A DNA stretch of 64,000 nt from Pseudomonas putida (GTDB taxonomy: Bacteria > Pseudomonadota > Gammaproteobacteria > Pseudomonadales > Pseudomonadaceae), in assembly GCF_003228315.1 (NCBI RefSeq), contig NZ_CP029693.1, positions 124,001-188,000 of the forward strand, written 5' to 3'. The position numbers and the translations under genes are program-made. The notes beneath the pieces were generated by a model. It was not told where the DNA came from and searched no databases. It saw only the letters and a program-made list of their open reading frames with translations. Position 1 is the stretch's first letter. Each line of letters begins with the position of its first letter. Below, piece by piece: positions 8,034 through 15,591 of the stretch.

Positions 8034-9440
8034 ATGTCCCAGATGTCCCGGCAAGATCCGTTGATCGAGAACCACACGGTCGACTACGTTCCTCTCGCAG
8101 AGCGCCACGGGAAGGCCCGCGATCTTTTCACCTTATGGTTCAGCACCAACATTGCGCCGCTGCCGATCGTGACCGGCGCGATGGTGGTCCAGGTGTTCCA
8201 CCTCAATCTGTTCTGGGGCCTGCTGGCGATTGCCCTGGGGCACATGGTCGGTGGTCTGGTGATTGCCCTCGCATCGGCCCAGGGGCCACGCATGGGCATC
8301 CCGCAAATGGTCCAGAGTCGCGGCCAGTTCGGTCGCTATGGCGCGTTGCTGATTGTGTTCTTTGCCGCGCTGATCTATATCGGCTTCTTCATTTCAAACA
8401 TCGTGCTCGCGGGCAAATCGATTGTCGGCATCGTGCCTTCGGTGCCCGTGCCGGCCAGCATCCTCATCGGTGCGCTCAGCGCCACAGCCATCGGGGTGAT
8501 TGGCTATCGCTTCATCCATACCCTCAACCGTATCGGTACCTGGGTCATGGGCAGCGCGCTGCTCGCCGGCTTCCTCTATATCTTCGCCCATGAGCTACCG
8601 GCGGATTTCTTCAGCCGTGGCGGCTTCAACCTGCCCGGCTGGCTGGCCACGGTGTCGCTGGGCATCATCTGGCAGATCAGCTTCTCGCCTTATGTGTCGG
8701 ACTATTCGCGTTATCTGCCGGCGGATATCGGCATCAGCCGCCCGTTCTTGGCCACGTACCTGGGCGCGACCCTGGGCACCATCCTGTCGTTCACCTTTGG
8801 TGCGGTAGCGGTCCTGGCGACTCCCGAAGGCACCGAGGCGATGGCGGCGGTCAAGCAGTCCACCGGCTGGCTGGGGCCGATCCTGATGGTGCTGTTCCTG
8901 CTCAACATCATCAGCCACAACGCCTTGAATCTGTACGGCGCGGTGCTGTCGATCATCACTTCGATCCAGACCTTCGCCAGCCAGTGGACGCCGAGCATCA
9001 AGGTGCGGGTGGTGTTGTCGAGCGTGGTGCTGGCGGGCTGCTGCGTGGTGGCGCTGGGAGCGTCGGCGGATTTCATTTCGCAGTTCATCGGGCTGATCCT
9101 GGCGCTGTTGCTGGTGCTGGTGCCGTGGGCCTCGATCAACCTGATCGACTTCTATGTGATCAAGCGCGGCTGCTATGACATCGCTTCGATCTTCCGCGCC
9201 GATGGCGGGATTTACGGGCGCTTCAACCTGCACGCGATCATTGCCTACTTCATCGGCATCATCGTGCAACTGCCGTTCGCCAATACCTCGCTGTACGTCG
9301 GGCCGTACGCCAATCTGGTGGACGGTGCGGACTTGTCCTGGCTGGTGGGACTGGTGGTGACGTGCCCGCTGTATTACTGCTTGGCGACACGGGGGCAGAA
9401 GCAGGAGAGCCGGGTGACGAAACTCGGTTACACCGACTGA
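8034..9440 (+). CDS. NCS1-family purine/cytosine-type permease
   Basis: A 468-residue inner-membrane transporter with about 12 hydrophobic segments. The N-terminal LFTLWFSTNIAPLPIVTGAM and the SPYVSDYSRYLP motif are hallmarks of NCS1 nucleobase/hydantoin/pyrimidine cation symporters. I take ATG 8034; ATG 8043 is an alternative, and neither has a strong ribosome-binding site. It is divergent from the flavin reductase and shares its operator motif, so it likely imports the substrate of the two-component monooxygenase. A terminator follows. The FAD oxidase next downstream has its own inverted repeat, so it is probably a separate unit. Confidence 0.88.
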   Translation: MSQMSRQDPLIENHTVDYVPLAERHGKARDLFTLWFSTNIAPLPIVTGAMVVQVFHLNLFWGLLAIALGHMVGGLVIALASAQGPRMGIPQMVQSRGQFGRYGALLIVFFAALIYIGFFISNIVLAGKSIVGIVPSVPVPASILIGALSATAIGVIGYRFIHTLNRIGTWVMGSALLAGFLYIFAHELPADFFSRGGFNLPGWLATVSLGIIWQISFSPYVSDYSRYLPADIGISRPFLATYLGATLGTILSFTFGAVAVLATPEGTEAMAAVKQSTGWLGPILMVLFLLNIISHNALNLYGAVLSIITSIQTFASQWTPSIKVRVVLSSVVLAGCCVVALGASADFISQFIGLILALLLVLVPWASINLIDFYVIKRGCYDIASIFRADGGIYGRFNLHAIIAYFIGIIVQLPFANTSLYVGPYANLVDGADLSWLVGLVVTCPLYYCLATRGQKQESRVTKLGYTD

Positions 9441-9460
9441 AGCGACATCGTGTTCAACCG

Positions 9461-9490
9461 AAATGCCCGGCTTTTGCCGGGCATTTTTGT
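9461..9490 (+). terminator. Rho-independent terminator after the permease
   Basis: AAATGCCCGGC (9461-9471) pairs with GCCGGGCATTT (9476-9486) and is followed by T-rich DNA. Confidence 0.85.
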
Positions 9491-9552
9491 TTGCGTTGTG
9501 CTGGTGCCTCGTCGCCTGTCGTTGCCGGCGTGAAATCTTTCGTGTATTTTTT

Positions 9553-9580
9553 CATGAAATTAAAACTATAAAATTTCATG
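9553..9580. promoter_or_regulatory. Perfect 9-bp inverted repeat before the puuB-like gene
   Basis: CATGAAATT (9553-9561) and AATTTCATG (9572-9580) are exact inverted copies around a 10-bp A/T-rich spacer. They end 9 bp before the ATG at 9590. The position suits a repressor site for the XRE-cupin regulator encoded by the next gene. Confidence 0.6.
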
Positions 9581-9589
9581 GAGCCGGTA

Positions 9590-10879
9590 ATGTTTCAGCA
9601 ATCCACGCAACATGTCGCCAGCTATTACGCCCATTCCTGCAGTGATCGCCTGGTCAATCGGCCGGCGCTCAAAGGTGAACAGGACACTGAAGTGCTGATC
9701 ATCGGCGCCGGCTTCAGCGGCTTGCATACCGCATTGCGCCTGGCCCTGGCCGGCAAGCGCGTGACATTGCTGGAGGCGAGCCGGGTGGCGTGGGCGGCTT
9801 CGGGGCGTAACGGCGGGCAGGCGATTCTGGGTTGGTCCTGTGACATGCCACCGCTGGAAGCGGCACTGGGTTATGAGCGCACGCGGCGGCTGTGGGACGG
9901 CATGCGCTGGGCGGCGCAGGAATTGCGCGAACTGCCGGCGCGCCATGGTTTCGATTGCGATTACCGGCCCGGGCATCTCTGGACCTCGGTGATGCCACGG
10001 CGGGTCAGCCTGCTGACCGAATGGCAGCATGAGGCCAGCCACAAATGGGGTCATGACGGATTGCAGTTCATCGAGCGTGATCAGCTGCCGGAATGGGTCG
10101 CGAGCGAGCGTTATCAGGCCGGTCTGTTCGATCCCGAGGGCGGCCACCTCAATCCGCTGAAACTGGCGCTGGGCCTGGCCGCCGCGATTGAGCGGGCTGG
10201 CGGCGTGATCCATGAACAAAGCAAGGCCCTGAGTTATCACGAAGACGGCGACGGTTACCGGGTGACCACCGAACGCGGCAGCATCCGCGCGGACGTGCTG
10301 GTCCTGGCCTGCAACGCCTATCTGGATCGACTCGATCCGCAGCTGTCGAGTTGCGTATTGCCCGTGGGTACCTATCAGGTCGCCACGGCACCGCTGTCAG
10401 AAGCGCAGGCCACCGCGCTGTTGCCGAGCAATGTGTGTGTCACCGACAACCAGTTCGTGCTCGATTATTTCCGCCGCACGCCCGACAACCGCTTGTTGTT
10501 CGGCGGTGGCTGCACCTATTTGGGCGGGATGCCCAAGGACATCGCCGCCGCGACCCGGCCATGCCTGGAGCGGGTATTTCCGCAGTTGAAAGGCGTCGAG
10601 CTGGAGTTTTCCTGGGGCGGACATATCGACCTGACCCTCAAGCGCACCCCCGATATCGGCCGACGCGGCGATTTGTACTGGTTGCAAGGGTATTCCGGGC
10701 ATGGCGTGCTGCCGACCCTGGCCGGGGCGCGGGCGGTGTCCGATGCGATACTCGGTCAAGCGGACGAACTGGCGTTGTATCAGGGCCTGACCAACGGCAG
10801 CTTCCCCGGCGGTAAATACATGGCGGCGCCCCTGGAAGCCATCGGCAAAGCCTGGTACCGGCTGCGCGACAGCATTTGA
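9590..10879 (+). CDS. FAD-dependent amine oxidoreductase (PuuB-like, DAO family)
   Basis: A 429-residue flavoprotein of the D-amino-acid-oxidase fold. The dinucleotide motif IIGAGFSGLHTALRLA starts near residue 38, followed by the GRNGGQ flavin contact. The C-terminal GYSGHGVLPTLAGA is the second FAD motif. PuuB of E. coli oxidises gamma-glutamyl-putrescine; homologues oxidise other gamma-glutamylated amines or secondary amines. The start at 9590 has GGAG 8 nt upstream; ATG 9578 is less likely. The PuuR-like regulator and the glutamine-synthetase-like ligase follow on the same strand with short gaps, giving a three-gene operon. Confidence 0.86.
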   Translation: MFQQSTQHVASYYAHSCSDRLVNRPALKGEQDTEVLIIGAGFSGLHTALRLALAGKRVTLLEASRVAWAASGRNGGQAILGWSCDMPPLEAALGYERTRRLWDGMRWAAQELRELPARHGFDCDYRPGHLWTSVMPRRVSLLTEWQHEASHKWGHDGLQFIERDQLPEWVASERYQAGLFDPEGGHLNPLKLALGLAAAIERAGGVIHEQSKALSYHEDGDGYRVTTERGSIRADVLVLACNAYLDRLDPQLSSCVLPVGTYQVATAPLSEAQATALLPSNVCVTDNQFVLDYFRRTPDNRLLFGGGCTYLGGMPKDIAAATRPCLERVFPQLKGVELEFSWGGHIDLTLKRTPDIGRRGDLYWLQGYSGHGVLPTLAGARAVSDAILGQADELALYQGLTNGSFPGGKYMAAPLEAIGKAWYRLRDSI

Positions 10880-10904
10880 AACGGCCTTTTCTGGAAGCCT
10901 TTAG

Positions 10905-11459
10905 ATGGACATGCAAGAAGAGATTTCGGCGCTGGCGATCCTGATCCAGGACCTGCGCAAACACAAAAAGTACACGCTCAAGGATCTGGCGGACAAAATC
11001 GGCCGTTCCGTGGGGTTCCTGTCCCAGGTCGAGCGCGGGCTGTCCCGGCCGACCGTGGCGGACCTGACCGCCATCAGCGAAACCCTGGGCGTGCCTACCA
11101 CTTATTTCTACAGCCTGCCCAAACCCAAGGCCCTGCCGTGGGTGACCCGGCCGGATGAGCGTCGCACGCTGTATTACGCCGATGGCATCACCGACATCCT
11201 GGTCTCGCCGCAAATGCGCGCGTCCTTTTCCATGCTCGAAAGCCAGCTGGAACCCGGCGCCAGCAGCGGCGACCGACACATGAAGGACAGCTCGGAGCAG
11301 GGCGGCTACGTCCTCGAAGGCGAGCTGACCCTGTGGCTGGATGACGACGAACCGGTGACCTTGCGCCCCGGCGACAGTTTCCAGCTGGCCAGTCATGCCC
11401 ATTGCCGCTACGGCAATCTGGGCGATCAACTCACCCGCGTACTTTGGGTTTACACCTGA
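10905..11459 (+). CDS. XRE-family regulator with C-terminal cupin (PuuR-like)
   Basis: A 184-residue protein with an HTH_3 domain (about residues 8-66, LKDLADKIGRSVGFLSQVE) and a cupin_2 domain (about 105-183, GYVLEGELTLWLDDDEPVTL). This is the architecture of PuuR, the repressor of putrescine catabolism, and of other small-ligand sensors. It starts 25 bp after the FAD oxidase and stops 19 bp before the ligase gene. It is a good candidate to bind the 9-bp inverted repeat at 9553-9580. Confidence 0.87.
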   Translation: MDMQEEISALAILIQDLRKHKKYTLKDLADKIGRSVGFLSQVERGLSRPTVADLTAISETLGVPTTYFYSLPKPKALPWVTRPDERRTLYYADGITDILVSPQMRASFSMLESQLEPGASSGDRHMKDSSEQGGYVLEGELTLWLDDDEPVTLRPGDSFQLASHAHCRYGNLGDQLTRVLWVYT

Positions 11460-11478
11460 TAAAACAACAAGGAACACA

Positions 11479-12828
11479 ATGATGGCTGCTGTCTCCCCAG
11501 AACTGCTGGCTGAAGTGCGTGAGTTTCGCCAGCTTCACCCCGACGTGCGCTTCGTCGACCTGATCTCCCTGGACATTCCGGGGCATTTCTATGGCAAGCG
11601 CTACCCGATCGAAATGCTCGAAAAAGTCGCGGCTGGCAGCGCGCTCAAGTTGCCGCAGAACTGCGTGTTGCTCGGCACCCAGGGCGGGTTGTTCAAGATC
11701 GGCGATTACTGCTTCAACGACGGCGACCCGGATGCGCAGCGGCGCCTGGTGCCCGGCACCCTGAAGCTGGTGAGCTGGGAGCAACAACCGCTGGGGCAGA
11801 TGCTGATCACCTCCGACGGCACTGAAAAACCGATCGAATTCGAACCACGGGAAGTGTTGGCCCAGGTGCTGGCACGGTTGGGACGCAAGGGCATTTTCCC
11901 GGTGGTGGCATTCGAACTGGAGTTCTATCTGTTCGACAGTCACCTGCGCGATGGCCTGCCGCAATTTGCCCGCGACCCGCTGACCGGCGATGCCGATGAT
12001 CAGCCGAACATGCACATCGAGCGCCTGACCCGTTTTGCCCCGGTCCTCGATGAGATGGTCGAAACGGCGCGAGCGCAGGGCATCGACGCCACGGTGATTA
12101 CCGCCGAGTTGGGCCCTGGCCAGTTCGAAATCAACTTCGGTCATCTCGATGACGGTTTGCGTGCCGCCGACTGGGCCGCCTTGTTCTGCCGCAGCACCCG
12201 TGGCGTGGCGCTCAAGCACAACTATCGCGCCAGCTTCATGGCCAAACCGTATTTGCAGCACCCCGGCAGCGGCATGCATGTGCACGTGAGCCTGTATGAC
12301 AAAGCGGGGAACAACCTGCTGGCGGCGGATGGACAGCAGGCGCTGCGTCATGCCGTGGCCGGTTGCCTGGACGTGCTGCCCCATTGCATGCCGATCTTCG
12401 CGCCGAACCACAACGCCACTCGCCGCTTGAGCGCCACGGTGAACGTCGCCTCCCGCGCCAGCTGGGGCTTTGAAGACCGTGACGCGTGCCTGCGGGTGCC
12501 GGAGTCGGACGCGAACAACCTGCGTATCGAACATCGCCTCGCCGGCGCCGATGCCAACCCGTATCTGGTGCTGGCAGCGATCCTGATCGGCCTGGAGCAG
12601 GGCCTTGAACAGAAGCGCGAGCCGATTGCGCCGCTCAATGACGATCGCAGCAGCGGCGTGGATTTCCCGTTGGAAATGCTTGAAGCCGTGCGCTGCATGC
12701 AGAACCACGCGGCGGTGCGCGATGGCCTGGGGGCGGAGTTTGTCGATGTGTATTGCGAGAACAAACGCCAGGATCATTTGGCGTTCATGAATGACATCAG
12801 TGCGCGGGAGTACCGCTGGTTTCTGTAA
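11479..12828 (+). CDS. Glutamine-synthetase-family gamma-glutamyl-amine ligase (PuuA-like)
   Basis: A 449-residue enzyme of the type I glutamine synthetase fold that would join glutamate to an amine using ATP. The metal and glutamate-site motifs FELEFYLFD, GPGQFEINF, GSGMHVHVS and FAPNHNATRRLSATV are present. The last carries the NRTA-like variant seen in PuuA homologues rather than true GlnA. Start ATG 11479 has AAGGA 7 nt upstream; an ATG follows directly. With the FAD oxidase and the cupin regulator it forms a gamma-glutamylation module, but no PuuC-like dehydrogenase or PuuD-like hydrolase is in this operon. The amine substrate is unknown. Confidence 0.87.
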   Translation: MMAAVSPELLAEVREFRQLHPDVRFVDLISLDIPGHFYGKRYPIEMLEKVAAGSALKLPQNCVLLGTQGGLFKIGDYCFNDGDPDAQRRLVPGTLKLVSWEQQPLGQMLITSDGTEKPIEFEPREVLAQVLARLGRKGIFPVVAFELEFYLFDSHLRDGLPQFARDPLTGDADDQPNMHIERLTRFAPVLDEMVETARAQGIDATVITAELGPGQFEINFGHLDDGLRAADWAALFCRSTRGVALKHNYRASFMAKPYLQHPGSGMHVHVSLYDKAGNNLLAADGQQALRHAVAGCLDVLPHCMPIFAPNHNATRRLSATVNVASRASWGFEDRDACLRVPESDANNLRIEHRLAGADANPYLVLAAILIGLEQGLEQKREPIAPLNDDRSSGVDFPLEMLEAVRCMQNHAAVRDGLGAEFVDVYCENKRQDHLAFMNDISAREYRWFL

Positions 12829-12987
12829 GCGCAGTTAAAGCGGTTTCGACGTTAACCTTAAAAAACATCTGGATATTTAAAGGCTTAGCGAAGTTAGTAA
12901 CTGAGCAGTTAATCAAAATATCTTGTTACAGGGCGAAATATTCCGTAATATTCGCCCCGCGTTCACCACCACGGTTTATGCATTTTT

Positions 12988-13025
12988 AAATCCCGGGCGT
13001 CCATCAGCTGCCCGGGATTTTTTTT
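12988..13025 (+). terminator. Rho-independent terminator
   Basis: AAATCCCGGGC (12988-12998) pairs with GCCCGGGATTT (13010-13020) and is followed by a run of T. It ends the puu-like operon. The remainder of 12829-13186 holds this hairpin and a REPIN, with no credible gene. Confidence 0.88.
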
Positions 13026-13064
13026 GCCTGGAATTTGACCCTGATTTACTTGATCCCTGCTTTT

Positions 13065-13156
13065 CTGTGGGAGCGAGCCTGCTCGCGATAGCGGTGTGTC
13101 AGTCAACATTGATGTTGACGGTGCCGCCCTCATCGCGAGCAGGCTCGCTCCCACAG
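13065..13156. repeat. REPIN (CTGTGGGAGC type)
   Basis: Inverted halves CTGTGGGAGCGAGCCTGCTC and GAGCAGGCTCGCTCCCACAG lie between two convergent transcription units. Confidence 0.88.
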
Positions 13157-13186
13157 GTGATAGATGACAGGCGGAAGGCATAGGGG

Positions 13187-13819
13187 CTATCGGGAAATGA
13201 GCCCGTGATCGATGGCGTATTTGACCAGCGCCGCCGGCTTGTCGATGTTGAGCTTGCGCCGGATGCTCAGGCGATGGGTCTCCACGGTGCGCACGCTGAT
13301 GTCCAGTTCCCGGGCCATTTCCTTGTTGTTCAGGCCCTGGGCCATCTTCGACAACACTTGGCTCTCCCGGGGCGTCAGCTCGTTGTCGGTGTTCTTGTCG
13401 GCGACGAGCCGCTGGGCGATGTCGGCGCTATAGAAGGTGCCGCCGCTGGTGATCGCTTCGATGGCGGCGATGATTTCCCGCGAGGGTGCATTTTTCAGCA
13501 CATAGCCGCTGGCCCCGGCGCGCACGGATTCACTGACATATTCATAGTTGTCGTACATGCTCAGCACCAGCACCTTGAGCGACGGGTATTGACCGCGCAG
13601 CATGCGGGTCAGCTCCAGGCCGTTCATGTCGCCCAGGCTGATGTCGACCAGCAACAGGTCGGGCTGGCAGCGCCCGACCATCTCGATCGCCTCGGCACCG
13701 TTTTCGGCTTCGCCCACCACTTCCAGGGGCGCCATGACCGACAGCAGTGCCTTGATTCCATCGCGGACCAGGGAGTGATCGTCGACCAGCGCGACGCGGA
13801 TCGGGGAGGGCAGGTTCAT
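13187..13819 (-). CDS. NarL/LuxR-family response regulator
   Basis: A 210-residue two-component regulator. The receiver domain shows the acidic pair in ALVDDHS, phospho-acceptor Asp59 in LLLVDIS and Lys109 in YVLKN. The C-terminal LuxR-type helix-turn-helix spans about 145-205 (LTPRESQVLSKMAQGLNNKEMA). Its cognate histidine kinase lies 24 bp upstream, and the pair diverges from cstA. The three CTACGTAG-type repeats in the cstA upstream region are a plausible target. Confidence 0.92.
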   Translation of the reverse strand: MNLPSPIRVALVDDHSLVRDGIKALLSVMAPLEVVGEAENGAEAIEMVGRCQPDLLLVDISLGDMNGLELTRMLRGQYPSLKVLVLSMYDNYEYVSESVRAGASGYVLKNAPSREIIAAIEAITSGGTFYSADIAQRLVADKNTDNELTPRESQVLSKMAQGLNNKEMARELDISVRTVETHRLSIRRKLNIDKPAALVKYAIDHGLISR

Positions 13820-13843
13820 TCTAGGTTCACTCTTGTTATTGGC

Positions 13844-15208
13844 TCAGCCAAGCCTGTCGGCGGACGGTTTCATTGGCAGCAGCACATCCAGTTCACTGCG
13901 TCCGGGTACGGATACCAGGTCGAAGCGGCCGCCAAAATGTTCGACGCGTTCACGGATATTTCGCAGGCCGATGCCTGCCTGACGACGCTCGACCTGGGCG
14001 ACGTTGAAGCCCACGCCGTCATCGACCACCGTCAGGCGCACATTGTCTTTGGAGCCGTGCAGGGTAATGGCGACATGTTTGGCCTGGGCATGCCGTTCGA
14101 TATTGGTCAGGCCTTCCTGAACGATGCGAAACAACGAGACCGCCGCGCCATCGACCAGTTGGCAGTCGAATTCATTGTCGGTGTAGCTCACCGTCAGGCC
14201 GCTGCGCTGCTCGAATTCCGCCGCCAGTTGGCCGATGGCCGCTGGCAGGCCGAGGGTGTCGAGCAGGGATGAGCGCAGGTCGTGGGACAGGCTGCGCACC
14301 TCGCCGATAGCCTCGCCCAGCCTTTGCGTGGCATCGCGAAGTATGCCCAGACCCTTGTCCTGCCCATTTTCCAGCACATGGCTGGCCAGTTCGAACTGAA
14401 ACTTGATCGAGACCAGCACCTGGCTGATGCCGTCGTGCAGCTCACGGGAGACTCGCGAACGTTCTTCTTCCTGCAGGCTGACGATGCGCTGGGTCAGGCG
14501 TTGCAGCTTCTTGTCCGCGAGCCGGTGTTCGCTGACATTCAGTGTCATGCCGGTGGCGAACACGAACAGCACCGCCACCAGCGCCACCACAGCAATCGCC
14601 ATCATGGTCTTGCGGATGCCCATGGCCACTTCGGCGCGGGCCTGCTGCGTGGCGCGCTCGACGTCTTCCAGGTAAATGCCGGTGCCGAGCATCCAGCCCC
14701 AGCGATCGAGCATCACTACGTAGGCGAGCTTGTCGGTGACCTGGCCGGAGGAGGGCTTGTTCCAGGCGTAACGCTGGAAGCCTTCGCCCGATTGTGCGCT
14801 TTTGAGCAACGCCTGAATCACCGGCAAGCCGTGGGGGTCTTTCATGTCCCACAGGTATTGGCCCACCAGTTCGGACTGGCGTGCGTGCATCAGGCTGCGG
14901 CCTTCGTGGTCGTAGACGAAGAAATAGCCGTTGATACCGAAGCTGAGTTTGCGCAGTTCTTCCAACACCTGTTTCTGCGCGGCGGCGTCGCCATGGCCAT
15001 CGTCGTACAGCGGCTCGATCAGGCTTTGCGCCATTTCCACGTAGTTTTTCAACTCCGCGCGCTTGCTCGCCAGAATGCTGTCTTCGATCAGCTGCGCCTG
15101 CTGATCGCCCAATTGACGATTCAGGGAAATCACCAGCGCGCAGATCACGGCAATGGCCAGGACCAGCGGCAGGATCCCGAGGGCGACGATCTTGTGTTTG
15201 AGCTGCAT
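13844..15208 (-). CDS. Cache-domain sensor histidine kinase (HisKA_3/NarX class)
   Basis: A 454-residue membrane kinase. TM1 lies near residues 8-30, followed by a periplasmic single-Cache domain (about 40-190; NGYFFVYDHEGRSLMH is the Cache signature), TM2 near 200-222, and a cytoplasmic HisKA_3 domain with SRELHDGISQV carrying the phospho-His. The ATPase has NIERHAQAKHV, VDDGVGF and GIGLRNIRER. GGAG lies 9 nt before the ATG at 15208. Such kinases sense small carboxylates in other bacteria. The divergent cstA gene encodes a pyruvate/peptide-type transporter, so a ligand such as pyruvate is a reasonable inference, not a demonstration. Confidence 0.9.
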   Translation of the reverse strand: MQLKHKIVALGILPLVLAIAVICALVISLNRQLGDQQAQLIEDSILASKRAELKNYVEMAQSLIEPLYDDGHGDAAAQKQVLEELRKLSFGINGYFFVYDHEGRSLMHARQSELVGQYLWDMKDPHGLPVIQALLKSAQSGEGFQRYAWNKPSSGQVTDKLAYVVMLDRWGWMLGTGIYLEDVERATQQARAEVAMGIRKTMMAIAVVALVAVLFVFATGMTLNVSEHRLADKKLQRLTQRIVSLQEEERSRVSRELHDGISQVLVSIKFQFELASHVLENGQDKGLGILRDATQRLGEAIGEVRSLSHDLRSSLLDTLGLPAAIGQLAAEFEQRSGLTVSYTDNEFDCQLVDGAAVSLFRIVQEGLTNIERHAQAKHVAITLHGSKDNVRLTVVDDGVGFNVAQVERRQAGIGLRNIRERVEHFGGRFDLVSVPGRSELDVLLPMKPSADRLG

Positions 15209-15321
15209 CAGTGCTCCCGGCCGGAACGAGGGATGGCGAAGGCCCGGCATCATATGCCAAACATACGCCGGGCCTGTAGCGCTGCTGGACGGAATGACGG
15301 GTGGCCTGCATATGCCAGAAC

Positions 15322-15415
15322 CTGTAGGAGCAAAGCTTGCTCGCGATGGCGGTGTGTCGGTCACCATATTCGTTGAATGACACACCGCCATCGCGAGCAA
15401 GCTTTGCTCCCACAG
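15322..15415. repeat. Hybrid REPIN (left half GTAGGAGC, right half GCTCCCAC)
   Basis: The left half begins CTGTAGGAGCAAAGCTTGCTC and the right half ends AAGCTTTGCTCCCACAG, so it mixes the two subtypes seen in the window. It lies in the kinase/cstA divergent region. Confidence 0.85.
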
Positions 15416-15447
15416 GTTTTGCGTTTCCCAGGAAAGATCAGCGTGTC

Positions 15448-15480
15448 CTACGTAGAACTACGTAGACGCTACATACGTAG
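15448..15480. promoter_or_regulatory. Three TACGTAG repeats upstream of cstA
   Basis: CTACGTAG occurs at 15448-15455 and 15458-15465, exactly 10 bp apart, and ATACGTAG at 15473-15480, 15 bp further. Each contains the palindrome TACGTA. They lie 112-144 bp before the cstA start and face the divergent NarL-type two-component genes. One-turn phasing of palindromic sites is what a dimeric LuxR-type regulator would need. The rest of 15209-15591 holds only the REPIN and, presumably, promoters. Confidence 0.6.
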
Positions 15481-15591
15481 TAACGCGGATTTATTTGTGG
15501 ACGCCATGCGCGGATATTGGGCCAGCTCCGCCTAGCGGACACAATTATAAAAATTACCGCCGCAGTCACGAGCTGTCGGCAGGAGACCCCT

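Noticed and set aside
8034..12828. Reading the 8-13 kb block as a rut pyrimidine cluster
   Set aside because: A luciferase-like enzyme, a flavin reductase and a permease recall RutA/F/G, but the permease is NCS1-type, and RutB-E homologues are missing.
12923..13183. 86-codon frame after the puuA-like gene
   Set aside because: It consists of terminator and REPIN sequence; the ASLLAIAV-type peptide is a translated REP.
15209..15591. CRISPR-like reading of the TACGTAG repeats
   Set aside because: Only three 8-bp units with 2-7 bp between them occur, far too short for CRISPR repeats and spacers.
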